A DNA stretch of 64,000 bases from Haladaptatus caseinilyticus (GTDB lineage: Archaea; Halobacteriota; Halobacteria; Halobacteriales; Haladaptataceae): the NCBI RefSeq assembly GCF_026248685.1, contig NZ_CP111036.1, positions 124,001 through 188,000 on the forward strand, read 5' to 3'. Shown one piece after another: positions 16,281 through 24,181 of the stretch. A program made the position numbers and the translations under genes. The notes beneath the pieces are model-generated. The model worked only from the letters and a program-made list of their open reading frames with translations, was not told the DNA's origin and did not search any database. The stretch's first letter is position 1. Every line of letters begins with the position of its first letter.

Positions 16281-16604
16281 ATGATAAAGATGGTCGATCT
16301 GCTGGTTCGTAAGGACGGAATGACCCATGAGGAGTTCGAAGACTACTGGCTCAACGAACACTCGGACATCGCCAAGGAGCTTCCCGGCCTGCGAAAGTAC
16401 GTCACCTCCGTCTCGAAAGACCCCGAAAAGGCGGGGTACGACGGCGTTCTCGAACTGTATTTCGACTCGACGGCCGACATGAAAGCGGCGTTCGACTCCG
16501 AACAGGGCGAGAAAGTGATGGCGGACGCCGCCGAGTTCCTCGACATGGAGCAGGGACCGACGCTCATTCTCGAAGAGACAGTTCAAGTAGACGACCTCGA
16601 ATAA
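16281..16604 (+). CDS. EthD-family dimeric alpha/beta-barrel protein
   Basis: 107 residues from ATG 16281, with the EthD marks KMVDLLVRKDGMTHEEFEDY and W...H in YWLNEHSDIAKELPGLRKYV. EthD proteins are small ferredoxin-like dimers first noted in ethyl tert-butyl ether degradation; most have no known substrate. The ORF is open upstream to 16191, but the family starts at MIKMVDLL. A tspO gene follows after 37 bases on the same strand. Confidence 0.85.
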   Translation: MIKMVDLLVRKDGMTHEEFEDYWLNEHSDIAKELPGLRKYVTSVSKDPEKAGYDGVLELYFDSTADMKAAFDSEQGEKVMADAAEFLDMEQGPTLILEETVQVDDLE

Positions 16605-16641
16605 CCGAAAGGAAAACGGTTTTGGACGGCGTAATGGGTTC

Positions 16642-17127
16642 ATGGAAACAGTCCGCCGTCCATCGTTTTCGTGGAGTGACGTGCCCGCCCTCCTCGCCAG
16701 TATCGTCGTCTGCCAACTCGCGGGAATCGTCCCGTCGATTCTCACCGCAAACGACGTTGCAACGTGGTACACGACGCTCCAAAAACCGGCATTTACGCCG
16801 CCGAGTTGGGTGTTCGGTCCGGTGTGGACGACCCTCTACTTGCTGACGGGGATCGCGCTCTATCTGGTGTGGCGACGGGGTAATCGAGGTGCACTCGTCA
16901 TCTTCGCCGTGCAACTCGCGCTCAACGCGGCGTGGACGCTGGTCTTTTTCGGCATGCGTTGGCCCGCTGGCGGACTCGTCGTCATCGTCGCACTGCTGGT
17001 TGCCATCGGCGCGACGATCGTCGCGTTCACCCGAGTCGACCGCCGTGCTGGCCTCCTGCTCGTTCCCTATGCCCTCTGGGTAAGCTTCGCAACCGTACTG
17101 AACTACGAACTCTGGCGGTTGAACTGA
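16642..17127 (+). CDS. TspO/MBR family membrane protein
   Basis: The five-helix TspO fold is clear over 161 residues. Marks are WYTTLQKPAFTPPSWVFGPV near residue 45, the helix WTTLYLLTGIALYLVW, and the terminal NYELWRLN. TspO proteins bind porphyrins and other hydrophobic ligands and have been implicated in tetrapyrrole and redox signalling; in haloarchaea a link to carotenoid or retinal metabolism has been suggested by context elsewhere, not here. It probably sits in the inner (only) membrane. Confidence 0.93.
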   Translation: METVRRPSFSWSDVPALLASIVVCQLAGIVPSILTANDVATWYTTLQKPAFTPPSWVFGPVWTTLYLLTGIALYLVWRRGNRGALVIFAVQLALNAAWTLVFFGMRWPAGGLVVIVALLVAIGATIVAFTRVDRRAGLLLVPYALWVSFATVLNYELWRLN

Positions 17128-17189
17128 CCGGCGTTCGTTACCAACGCCGAGCAACCACACTTTTGCACGGCCACGATGTTTCCAGAGGC

Positions 17190-18161
17190 ATGAATCTGGG
17201 GGTGTTAGGTACCGCCCGTATCGCGCATCATTCGTTCGTTCCGGCGGTCGAGTCCACGGACCACGAAGTCACTGCCATCGCGTCGCGGAGCGAAAGACTG
17301 GCCAAAGAATTCGCAGAAACGCACGGGATTTCACGGTCTTTCGGCTCGTACGAGGAACTCCTCGAATCCGACGTGGACGCCGTGTACATTCCGCTGCCAA
17401 ACTCGCTTCACGCCGAGTGGACGAAACGCGCCGCGGACCACGACCTCCACGTACTCTGTGAAAAACCGCTGGCAGTGAACGCCGAGGAGGCACGCGAGAT
17501 GGGCGACTACTGCGACGACCGGGACGTCACGTTGATGGAAGCGATGATGTTTCGTTACTATCCCCGGACCGAGCGAATGGCGGAAGTCGCGGACGAACTC
17601 GGCGACGTTCGGTCGGTCGATGCCGGGTTTCACTCGTCGCTCCGTCGGTGGCCCGCGGGAACACGGTACGACCCCGACCTCGGCGGTGGCTGCCTCCTCG
17701 ATGTGGGCGTCTACGCCATCGAAGTCGCACGTTTGTTTTTCGGTGAGCCGGAACGCGTCGTCGCTCAGGTCGGTGACCCCGATGGGATGGGCGTCGAAAC
17801 ACAGGCGTCAGGCATCCTCGCGTATTCGGGCGGGCGAACCGCGCAAATCGGTTGTTCGTTTCGTCTACAAGACGCCCAGTACTGCCGGGTGGAAGGAACC
17901 GAGGGACTGCTTCACGCCGACCGAGCGTTCTCGGTCGGTCGTGACCCAAGCGAGTTCGAACTGCAGTTTCCGGGAAGACACGTCACTGAATCGTTCGCGT
18001 CCGCGGACCCCTATGCTCTCGAATTGGAGCGGTTCGCGGAGTACGTCGAAGACGGTGAGCGTCCACGAACTGACGCCCGAGAGGCGGAGAGGACACTGGC
18101 CGTAGTGGACGCGCTTCGGGAAAGCGATGAAACCGGAGGGTGGGTCGCTGTCTCGGGCTGA
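17190..18161 (+). CDS. Gfo/Idh/MocA family oxidoreductase
   Basis: A 323-residue NAD(P)-dependent dehydrogenase. The Rossmann motif is LGVLGTARIAHHSFVPAV, followed by the family lysine in LCEKPLAVNAEEA. A C-terminal domain has GGGCLLDVGVYAIEVARLFFG. Members act on sugars, inositols or similar polyols; the substrate here is unknown. ATG 17190 is chosen because the Rossmann motif begins immediately; the frame is open further upstream only through tspO. No sugar-operon neighbours are present. Confidence 0.93.
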   Translation: MNLGVLGTARIAHHSFVPAVESTDHEVTAIASRSERLAKEFAETHGISRSFGSYEELLESDVDAVYIPLPNSLHAEWTKRAADHDLHVLCEKPLAVNAEEAREMGDYCDDRDVTLMEAMMFRYYPRTERMAEVADELGDVRSVDAGFHSSLRRWPAGTRYDPDLGGGCLLDVGVYAIEVARLFFGEPERVVAQVGDPDGMGVETQASGILAYSGGRTAQIGCSFRLQDAQYCRVEGTEGLLHADRAFSVGRDPSEFELQFPGRHVTESFASADPYALELERFAEYVEDGERPRTDAREAERTLAVVDALRESDETGGWVAVSG

Positions 18162-18209
18162 GTGGTCAGAAATGGGAGTTTCGAAGGGCCGTCCGGAGAA
18201 GAGGGAGGG

Positions 18210-18611
18210 TTATTCGTCCTGACAGCAACCGCCTGCCTGCTGACCGAAATCGACCGCGAGCGGGTCGGAAATCGCTCGGTTCAGGTCTTCGAGTCGGGCG
18301 GAAAGCTTGTCCTGTGCATCGAGATACTCCGCCATCACGGGAAGCGAGTGGAGGTCTTCCTGTGCTTCCTGGACCTTCGTTACGTCCTCTTGGGTCGCTT
18401 CACCGGTCTGACGCGCGAGCATGAACTCCTGTCGGAGGCGTTCGAATTTCTTGATTTTCTCCTGGGCATCCTCGTCCGCCTCGACTGCGGATTTGGCCTC
18501 CTCGAACTGCTGGTACTCCGTCGTGTTCACGATCGCTTCGCCGAGTTCGGTCGCCATCTCCTCCACGCTGGTTCCCTCGTCGCTCACGTCGGCTTTCGTG
18601 TCTACGCTCAT
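18210..18611 (-). CDS. YlbF/YmcA family protein
   Basis: A 133-residue, mostly helical, very acidic protein. The YlbF/YmcA domain spans about residues 15-120, with the helices TTEYQQFEEAKSAVEADEDA and KIKKFERLRQEFMLARQTGE when read in turn. In Bacillus, YlbF and YmcA form the Y-complex that tunes RNA decay and development; the archaeal role is unknown. The last residues, GGCCQDE, place two adjacent Cys at the C-terminus, as in the iron-sulfur-binding bacterial complex, though a single pair only. Start chosen at MSVDTKADV. Confidence 0.87.
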   Translation of the reverse strand: MSVDTKADVSDEGTSVEEMATELGEAIVNTTEYQQFEEAKSAVEADEDAQEKIKKFERLRQEFMLARQTGEATQEDVTKVQEAQEDLHSLPVMAEYLDAQDKLSARLEDLNRAISDPLAVDFGQQAGGCCQDE

Positions 18612-18791
18612 GGACGATAGTTCGGACTCGAGGGGTTTAGGCCTGCCGAATGTGGAAGTCGGCGACGCGTTTTTCCGCGGATGATGTTTGGTTTCAGTGG
18701 GCGTATTGAATAGAAAGCGCGTATTCAGCAAACGGTCACCGTTCGCTCCGCTCCGTCAGTGACGAAACAACCGGTCGGTAGCGTCCTTCTC

Positions 18792-19149
18792 TTACTGTAA
18801 TCCCGAACGAAAGAAGGTGAGAACGATACCTGACCATAGAACCAGTCCTGACCCATAGAAAATCAGAACCGCACGAGTACCGAATTCCTTCGGGGATAGA
18901 CTCGATTGTATATCGTCGATCGTTATCCCGCTAACTTCTGCGTCTCCTGTCTCGATAGCGGATGCACCTACCGGTCCGCTCGCTGCGCCCCTGAGTACTA
19001 CGAAAAGCACACCGACACCTGCGGCAACTAACGTGTAGAGTCCCGAATGAGTCAGGAAATATGCAACCGACCGTGATAGCTCCCGCAATTACAGTATAGA
19101 ACACCAATCCTTGAGCGATAGGCCGGATATCCACGAATGTACTTGACAT
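18792..19149 (-). pseudogene. Frameshifted small membrane protein gene
   Basis: Two minus-strand frames together make one plausible protein. The first begins MSSTFVDIRPIAQGLVFYTV and runs through a hydrophobic helix to VGCIF. The second continues FLTHSGLYTLVAAGVGVLFVV and on to LFFYGSGLVLW-like LIFYGSGLVLWSGIVLTFF. Removing one base from the AAA at 19057-19059 (TTT on the coding strand) joins them into about 118 residues with four hydrophobic segments. The layout resembles a small haloarchaeal membrane family of unknown role. It is either a recent frameshift or a sequencing error. A gene called only from 18792 to 19088 would lack the first helix. Confidence 0.65.
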
Positions 19150-19341
19150 TCGATTGCCATTACGTTTGGGTCGATGGTGAGTTGCAAAGCCGGTAGGTTG
19201 CTGTTCAACCTCGAATACGGCGTGCTGAACCCATCCTCGATATACAGCACGGCTCCTATGTTTCTGAACCGCTCAACGAGCCCCGTCCAGCGAAAACCGG
19301 GAACACCGTGCTTAAACGTATTCACCAATAAAGCATCTCCA

Positions 19342-20379
19342 ATGAGCCAAGAGAGCGAGTACAGCGAGGGGGATTTGCGGAAGACGGGAATGGCCCTCAA
19401 ACATGATCGGGAGTGGGATTACGAACTCGACCGTATCATCGAAGCTGTCGAGGAGCGTGACGCGGAGAAGGTCGGCTTGCAGTTCCCCGAGGGACTCAAG
19501 CGAAGGGGACCGAGCGTAGCCGACGACCTCCGGGAGCTACTCCCCGACGATGTGACGATTCTGCTCTCGGGACAGCCGTGTTACGGTGCCTGTGACTTGG
19601 ATACCTATCTGATGAAGCGAACCGACGTGTTCGTCCACTTCGGCCACTCCCCGATGAAGAACACGGACAAAGTCATCTACGTCCCGCTGTTCTCGAACGT
19701 CGATGTCTTCCCCATCATGGAGGAATCGGTGGAAGAACTCGAAGTCGGTGACGTGGGGCTGGTCACGACCGCCCAACACATGAACCGCTTCGAGGAGATG
19801 AAAGAGTGGCTGGAAGACCGCGGATTCACCGTTCACACCCGAAAGGGCGACGATCGACTGACCCACGAGGGACAGGTCCTTGGCTGTAACTACGCCTCCG
19901 CGGATATCGACGCGGACCAAGTGCTCTACGTCGGCGGCGGCAAGTTCCACCCCCTCGGACTGGCGATGGAACATCCCGACAAGACCGTCGTCATCGCCGA
20001 CCCGGTGAACAACGTCGTCACGGTTGCGGATACCGAAAAATTCCTGAAACAACGCTACGGCGCGGTTCACCGCGCGATGGACGCCGAGAAGTGGGGCGTC
20101 ATCTTCTGCACCAAAATCGGACAGGGTCGATGGGACGTGGCACAGGACATCCTCGACGAGAACGACAACGCCTACCTCATCACGATGGACGAGGTGACGC
20201 CCGACCGCCTCCGGAACTTCAACATGGATGCCTTCGTCAACACGGGATGCCCACGCATCACGACCGACGACGGACCGCAGTTCCACAAGCCGATGTTGAC
20301 CCCCGGCGAATACGAAATCGCGGTCGGCAACGAACCACTCGACTCGCTCGAATTCGACACCTTCCACGGTACGTGGTAG
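19342..20379 (+). CDS. dph2: Diphthamide biosynthesis enzyme Dph2
   Basis: This enzyme makes the first step of diphthamide on elongation factor 2: transfer of the 3-amino-3-carboxypropyl group of S-adenosylmethionine to a His, by non-canonical radical chemistry on a [4Fe-4S] cluster. The three cluster Cys are visible at about residues 84 (GQPCYGACD), 182 (LGCNYAS) and 303 (NTGCPRIT). Other marks are GLQFPEGLKRR and FVHFGHSPM. It has 345 residues from the ATG at 19342; the frame is open upstream to 19174, but that part is low-complexity and not acidic. Archaea use a Dph2 homodimer. Confidence 0.96.
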   Translation: MSQESEYSEGDLRKTGMALKHDREWDYELDRIIEAVEERDAEKVGLQFPEGLKRRGPSVADDLRELLPDDVTILLSGQPCYGACDLDTYLMKRTDVFVHFGHSPMKNTDKVIYVPLFSNVDVFPIMEESVEELEVGDVGLVTTAQHMNRFEEMKEWLEDRGFTVHTRKGDDRLTHEGQVLGCNYASADIDADQVLYVGGGKFHPLGLAMEHPDKTVVIADPVNNVVTVADTEKFLKQRYGAVHRAMDAEKWGVIFCTKIGQGRWDVAQDILDENDNAYLITMDEVTPDRLRNFNMDAFVNTGCPRITTDDGPQFHKPMLTPGEYEIAVGNEPLDSLEFDTFHGTW

Positions 20380-20383
20380 TACA

Positions 20384-20390
20384 ATTTTTG
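20384..20390 (+). terminator. T-run after dph2
   Basis: ATTTTTG lies five bases after the dph2 stop, in a pyrimidine-rich 150-base gap. Archaeal RNA polymerase stops at such T-runs. The rest of the gap up to 20532 shows nothing else. Confidence 0.35.
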
Positions 20391-20532
20391 TAGCGGTTAT
20401 TTCTCCCTTCTATCATGTCCTGCCCTCCTGACAGCCAACGCGATAGTCTTCTCTCCCCGCATTCTATGGTAACGTTCCCTACTGTTTCTATCAGCGTATA
20501 ATTGCTGTGAGGGTGATCGGCTGGTTCGAGGA

Positions 20533-20925
20533 CTACTCCTTCCAGATGAGCCCGTCGATGTGTCCCTTCATCACCGTTTCATCCTCCTGGTTGTGACATA
20601 CGACCGAACTCGTGAGCGTGTAGCGGTCATCCCGTTCCTCGACTGTTTCGTTCGTCCATTCACAGCCGATCGTGTTCCCTGTGTGTACCGGTTCGAGGAA
20701 GTCGAATTCCATCGTCCTGGCGATATAGCTCAAATCGCCCCCGATTTTCGTCGGGAGAGTGGCCGTGAGCAGCCCCTGAACGACCAGACGGCCTTCCTCG
20801 TCAGGTTCGGTGTGAATCGCCTGCTGGTCCCCCGAGACCTCGCCGAATTGGCGGACGTCCGCTTCGGTAAACGTCCGTTCGTAGGTGTAGACAGAGCCTT
20901 CCGCTGGCGGTAACGACATCGACAT
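20533..20925 (-). CDS. MaoC-like hotdog protein (stand-alone)
   Basis: 131 residues. A hotdog fold is indicated by TYERTFTEADVRQFGEVSGD and the helix segment VVQGLLTATLPTKIGGD. The hydratase-2 pair is present as SGD-QQAI-H (Asp, then His five residues on), so it could hydrate enoyl-CoA. Start at MSMSLPPAEG; a second Met two codons later is equally good. A close paralogue lies at 26770-27150 (shared LLTATLPTKIGGD). No fatty-acid or polyhydroxyalkanoate genes are nearby. Confidence 0.88.
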   Translation of the reverse strand: MSMSLPPAEGSVYTYERTFTEADVRQFGEVSGDQQAIHTEPDEEGRLVVQGLLTATLPTKIGGDLSYIARTMEFDFLEPVHTGNTIGCEWTNETVEERDDRYTLTSSVVCHNQEDETVMKGHIDGLIWKE

Positions 20926-21001
20926 GGGTACCAAATCACCGATGTCGCTGGTGCAGTTAAAATCTACGGCGCGGTGAATGCAGCAGAGTCGGTGACTCCC
21001 G

Positions 21002-21928
21002 TCAGAACTGCGCGACGACTTCGGACATACAGCCGTCACCGGGTTCGTGATAGGAGAAGTGGTCGGGGACGTAGTCCACGTTATGGTCGGTGTAGTTTAC
21101 GGGCGGAGTGCCCTCACAGCCTTCCTCGCCGACGGCGGAGTCGAACTCGCCGACGGAGTACGCCCAGTTCAGGACGCTGTCGTCGCTTTTCCAGAAGTTG
21201 TCCATCGACCCGACGACGTTTGCGATGCTGTCGCCGTACTCGCCGTCCACTGCGACGGAATTGTTGTCCGCCGCCGCGCCGAGCAGGGTGGCCGACTCGA
21301 TATGATCGCGGTACCCCCACGAATTGAGCGCCTCGATCGTCGCGGGAACGACGCGCCCGCCGAGGGAGTGACCGATGAGGCGAACCCGAGCGCCGGTTCG
21401 AGCGCGATAGTCGGTGATGAAGTCAGCGAGTTTCGCGCCGTTCCGCTCGGCGATGTCGGTGGCGGGCCACCAGTTATCGAGGCTCGTGTCGGAATCGTAG
21501 CTGAATCCGATGACGGGATGGTCGTAGCCGTTGTTTCGGAGCGACGTTTTCACCGTCTCGAAATGGTCGGGTGCGGCATCCTTCTCGACCAGCCACCCGT
21601 GAACGGAAATCATCACCTCTTCGGGATTCACGCTTCCGTAGCCTGGAATGTCGCCGACGGTACTGTAGTCCGTGGCGGTGTGACCGTCCGTCAACTGGTC
21701 ACCGTACCACCAGTGGATGTCGAAATGACCGCGCGTCGTCGCACGGGGGAAATCTGACGGGCCGACGATGTCCCCGTCGTCACCCTCGAACCCGGCAACG
21801 GTTCCGGCCACGCCGGCGAGTCCGACCGCGGCGGTAGCCGTGCCACGAAGGACTGCTCGACGGCTTACTCGGTGAGTCTGACCTGTGTCACTGGTGGTAT
21901 CGTCTACCATGGATTTGTTTTTGGTCAT
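21002..21928 (-). CDS. Tat-exported alpha/beta hydrolase (lipase-like)
   Basis: The N-terminus has a Tat motif SRRAVLRGTATAAVGLAG and no lipobox, so the enzyme is probably released. The nucleophile elbow is GHSLGG in VRLIGHSLGGRVVPATIEAL. An oxyanion-side SVHGWLVEKDAAPDHFE precedes it. A candidate catalytic His is in VPDHFSYHEPG near the C-terminus. There are two Cys in the last 50 residues (EEGCEGT, DGCMSE) that could form a disulfide outside the cell. It is likely a lipase or esterase; the substrate is unknown. Length 308. Confidence 0.87.
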   Translation of the reverse strand: MTKNKSMVDDTTSDTGQTHRVSRRAVLRGTATAAVGLAGVAGTVAGFEGDDGDIVGPSDFPRATTRGHFDIHWWYGDQLTDGHTATDYSTVGDIPGYGSVNPEEVMISVHGWLVEKDAAPDHFETVKTSLRNNGYDHPVIGFSYDSDTSLDNWWPATDIAERNGAKLADFITDYRARTGARVRLIGHSLGGRVVPATIEALNSWGYRDHIESATLLGAAADNNSVAVDGEYGDSIANVVGSMDNFWKSDDSVLNWAYSVGEFDSAVGEEGCEGTPPVNYTDHNVDYVPDHFSYHEPGDGCMSEVVAQF

Positions 21929-21959
21929 GAATATTTAATTCTATTGTAAAATTATTGAA

Positions 21960-22916
21960 TCAGTATTCTGCAGTCTCGATTCGGTAGGTACGTCCCTCGT
22001 ATTCGATGAGCACTGTCGAGTTCCCGAAAGAGGTGTCACGCCCGTCGAGTCGAACCCGGGAAACCCCGTCTTCGAACGACGCGAGGAGGTTTCGAATCCG
22101 CGTGAGACGGATCACCTGTTCCGGGATTTTCCGGATCGTCTCACCGTTCGGATTTTCGACGCGCGTGGCCAGATACGTAGTACTGGCTTGACCGGCCCGA
22201 ACGTGTTTTTCGTCGCCATCCCGACCGACCACCTGAAGGTCATCCGTCGGCGTGAGCGACAGCGAATCGCCGACCAGTTCGAATCGGGTAGCGACCCCGG
22301 TTCCGTTGTCGTATTTTTGCCCCCGGAACCACCCATCGATGCCGAATGCGTAGGTTCCGCCGCCGAGTCCGGGTAGGGTGATTTCCCCTGTACCCTGTGC
22401 CCCACCGATCGCTCCCCCGAGAATCGTATTGTCGACAGTCAGAGTCCACGTGTGTGATCCACCCGATTCGAGCATCATGGCCGGCTCCGGAATCATCTGG
22501 GGGCCAACGTAGAACCACTCGGAATCGACGTACTTCCAGACGCTCCATGCGTAGTAGTTCGTGGTAAACGTCGTCCCAGTTTCGTTGGTCAGTTCGAACG
22601 AGACGGTCGCTTTCGGGAGCCCGATCCGTTGCTTCGATGGCGTCATCAGGAGATTCGTCTCCGAGTCGACGTCCTCGTAGCAGACGACTCGTCTCACGTC
22701 GTCGTCGAACGGTGGACAATGGTTTTCGTTCGGAGTTTCGAGGTTTGGCGGTGCTGGTGTGTCGGCCGCTCTTCCGGCCGTAGTCCGTCTCGCTTGCGTC
22801 GTTCCGGGGGTCGATGTCTTCGCAACACTCGTATCGGAACCGCCCGGTGACGATTCGGTGAGACAGCCTGCGAGGAGGATGGAGGTGACGGAGGTGAGAA
22901 CGGTTCGGCGCTTCAT
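21960..22916 (-). CDS. Secreted lipoprotein of unknown function
   Basis: 318 residues from MKRRTVLTSVTSILLAGC, a Tat-like signal with lipobox AGC. A Ser/Thr/Pro linker of about 50 residues follows, then a beta-rich domain from about residue 70 (GLPKATVSFELTNETGTTF, HTWTLTVDNT). The domain resembles immunoglobulin-like folds by pattern, but I do not recognise a family. It follows the lipase gene on the same strand (31 bases apart, upstream of it), so the two may share a transcript. Confidence 0.78.
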   Translation of the reverse strand: MKRRTVLTSVTSILLAGCLTESSPGGSDTSVAKTSTPGTTQARRTTAGRAADTPAPPNLETPNENHCPPFDDDVRRVVCYEDVDSETNLLMTPSKQRIGLPKATVSFELTNETGTTFTTNYYAWSVWKYVDSEWFYVGPQMIPEPAMMLESGGSHTWTLTVDNTILGGAIGGAQGTGEITLPGLGGGTYAFGIDGWFRGQKYDNGTGVATRFELVGDSLSLTPTDDLQVVGRDGDEKHVRAGQASTTYLATRVENPNGETIRKIPEQVIRLTRIRNLLASFEDGVSRVRLDGRDTSFGNSTVLIEYEGRTYRIETAEY

Positions 22917-23038
22917 ACGTCTGCCATCGTAGTTTTCCGCCAAATGCTTTCAGATGACTGAAAAGCCTGTTTCACCCATTGAGATTACTATGAAGCATAC
23001 ACAAACCTTTTTGTATTCCCAGTAGGTATGGTGTTAGT

Positions 23039-23437
23039 ATGAGCGCAACTCGTCCCTCGACTATCGAATCCGCCATCGAATGCTGCCGACCGACCGACAA
23101 AACGCCCGTGACGCTCGACGCATCCGCGCTTCCGAGCGCACGAACCGACCTCCGCGAACTGCAGAACGAACTCGACGCGAACGACCTCGTTCCCGCGGGT
23201 GTGACGGTTGACGCTTGCTTCGACGCGGATTGCTCCTTTGCCACGCAGGACGAGGCGGACCGGATCCGCGAGTGCGTTCGAACCGCGGCGTTCCTCGGTG
23301 CAGGTACCGTTACCGTCGAATTCGGCAACGTCGCTGACGAATCGAAAGTTCGTCCCTCCCTCGCGGCCCTGAAAGAGCGTGCCGATCGAGAAGGCGTTAC
23401 GCTCGAACTCGACGGCCCGCTCTCGTTCGACGACTGA
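23039..23437 (+). CDS. Conserved haloarchaeal protein, possible partial TIM-barrel fold
   Basis: 132 residues, acidic, with four Cys. The second half, RIRECVRTAAFLGAGTVTVE then a helix and GVTLELDGPL, looks like two beta-alpha units of a sugar-isomerase type TIM barrel. The whole is too short for a full barrel. It may be a small family or the remains of one. A methyltransferase gene follows 66 bases later on the same strand. I cannot name a function. Confidence 0.7.
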   Translation: MSATRPSTIESAIECCRPTDKTPVTLDASALPSARTDLRELQNELDANDLVPAGVTVDACFDADCSFATQDEADRIRECVRTAAFLGAGTVTVEFGNVADESKVRPSLAALKERADREGVTLELDGPLSFDD

Positions 23438-23503
23438 AATCGGAACTCCGATTTCGAACGCCGAAACCCCATTCTTACGTCTCCCCACCTCGTCTCCCCT
23501 CAC

Positions 23504-24181
23504 ATGGGGAAACGTGCGCTGGAACGTCGGCTTTCCGCAGTCGCCGACTTCGCCGATCCGCAGGTCGAACTGGAGCAGTACGCGACACCCGCGGACCTCG
23601 CGGCCCATCTCGTTCATCTCGCCGACGTTCACCACGACGTTGCCGGACGGACGGTTCTCGATCTCGGCACCGGAACCGGGATGCTCGCGATCGGGGCCGC
23701 GACTCGTAGTCCCCGACGTGTCGTGGGACTCGACCGAGATGGAACCGCCATCGAGCAGGCACGCGAAAACGAATCCCACGTCGCACCCGAAACGCCCATC
23801 GAATGGGTGGTCGGGGATGCGACCCGCGCACCGCTGTGTCGGAAGAATCTTCGGGCGAAATCGGTCGATTCGGCCGAATCGACCGAACTGACCGAATCGG
23901 CATCATCCGTGACGGTGCTGATGAACCCGCCGTTCGGCGCTCAGACGGGCAACCAACATGCGGACCGCGCGTTTCTCGAAACGACTTCGGCAATCGCGGA
24001 CGTCTCTTACTCCATTCACAACGAAGGGAGTTTGGACTTCGTCGAGGCGTTCGCCGAAGATGCTGCCGCGGATGTAACACACGCGTTTCGAGCGGAACTG
24101 CCGCTCTCGCGGCAGTTCGAGTTCCAGCGGGAGGAACGAAAAGTAATCGACGTGGAAGTGTTCAGAATCGAGTGGCGTTAG
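23504..24181 (+). CDS. METTL5-like N6-adenine methyltransferase with an inserted loop
   Basis: Class I methyltransferase of 225 residues. The S-adenosylmethionine site is VLDLGTGTGMLAIGA at 51-65 and the catalytic motif is NPPF at 141-144 (LMNPPFGAQTGN). Family marks EQYATPADLAAHL and the final EVFRIEWR match archaeal homologues of METTL5, which methylates an adenine of small-subunit rRNA in eukaryotes. Between GDATRAP and the NPPF strand there is an insert of about 18 residues (KNLRAKSVDSAESTELTE), absent from relatives as I remember them and encoded by a perfect DNA palindrome. It ends four bases inside the convergent rhomboid gene. Confidence 0.85.
   Translation: MGKRALERRLSAVADFADPQVELEQYATPADLAAHLVHLADVHHDVAGRTVLDLGTGTGMLAIGAATRSPRRVVGLDRDGTAIEQARENESHVAPETPIEWVVGDATRAPLCRKNLRAKSVDSAESTELTESASSVTVLMNPPFGAQTGNQHADRAFLETTSAIADVSYSIHNEGSLDFVEAFAEDAAADVTHAFRAELPLSRQFEFQREERKVIDVEVFRIEWR
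23861..23886. repeat. Perfect 26-bp palindrome inside the METTL5-like gene
   Basis: TCGGTCGATTCGG (23861-23873) is followed directly by its exact reverse complement (23874-23886). A partial further copy (ACCGAATCGG) follows at 23891-23900. It falls exactly in the low-complexity insert of the methyltransferase. Confidence 0.9.

Noticed and set aside
19089-19400. Minus-strand ORF overlapping the dph2 start
   Set aside because: Not acidic, no recognisable family, and it overlaps both dph2 and the frameshifted membrane gene.
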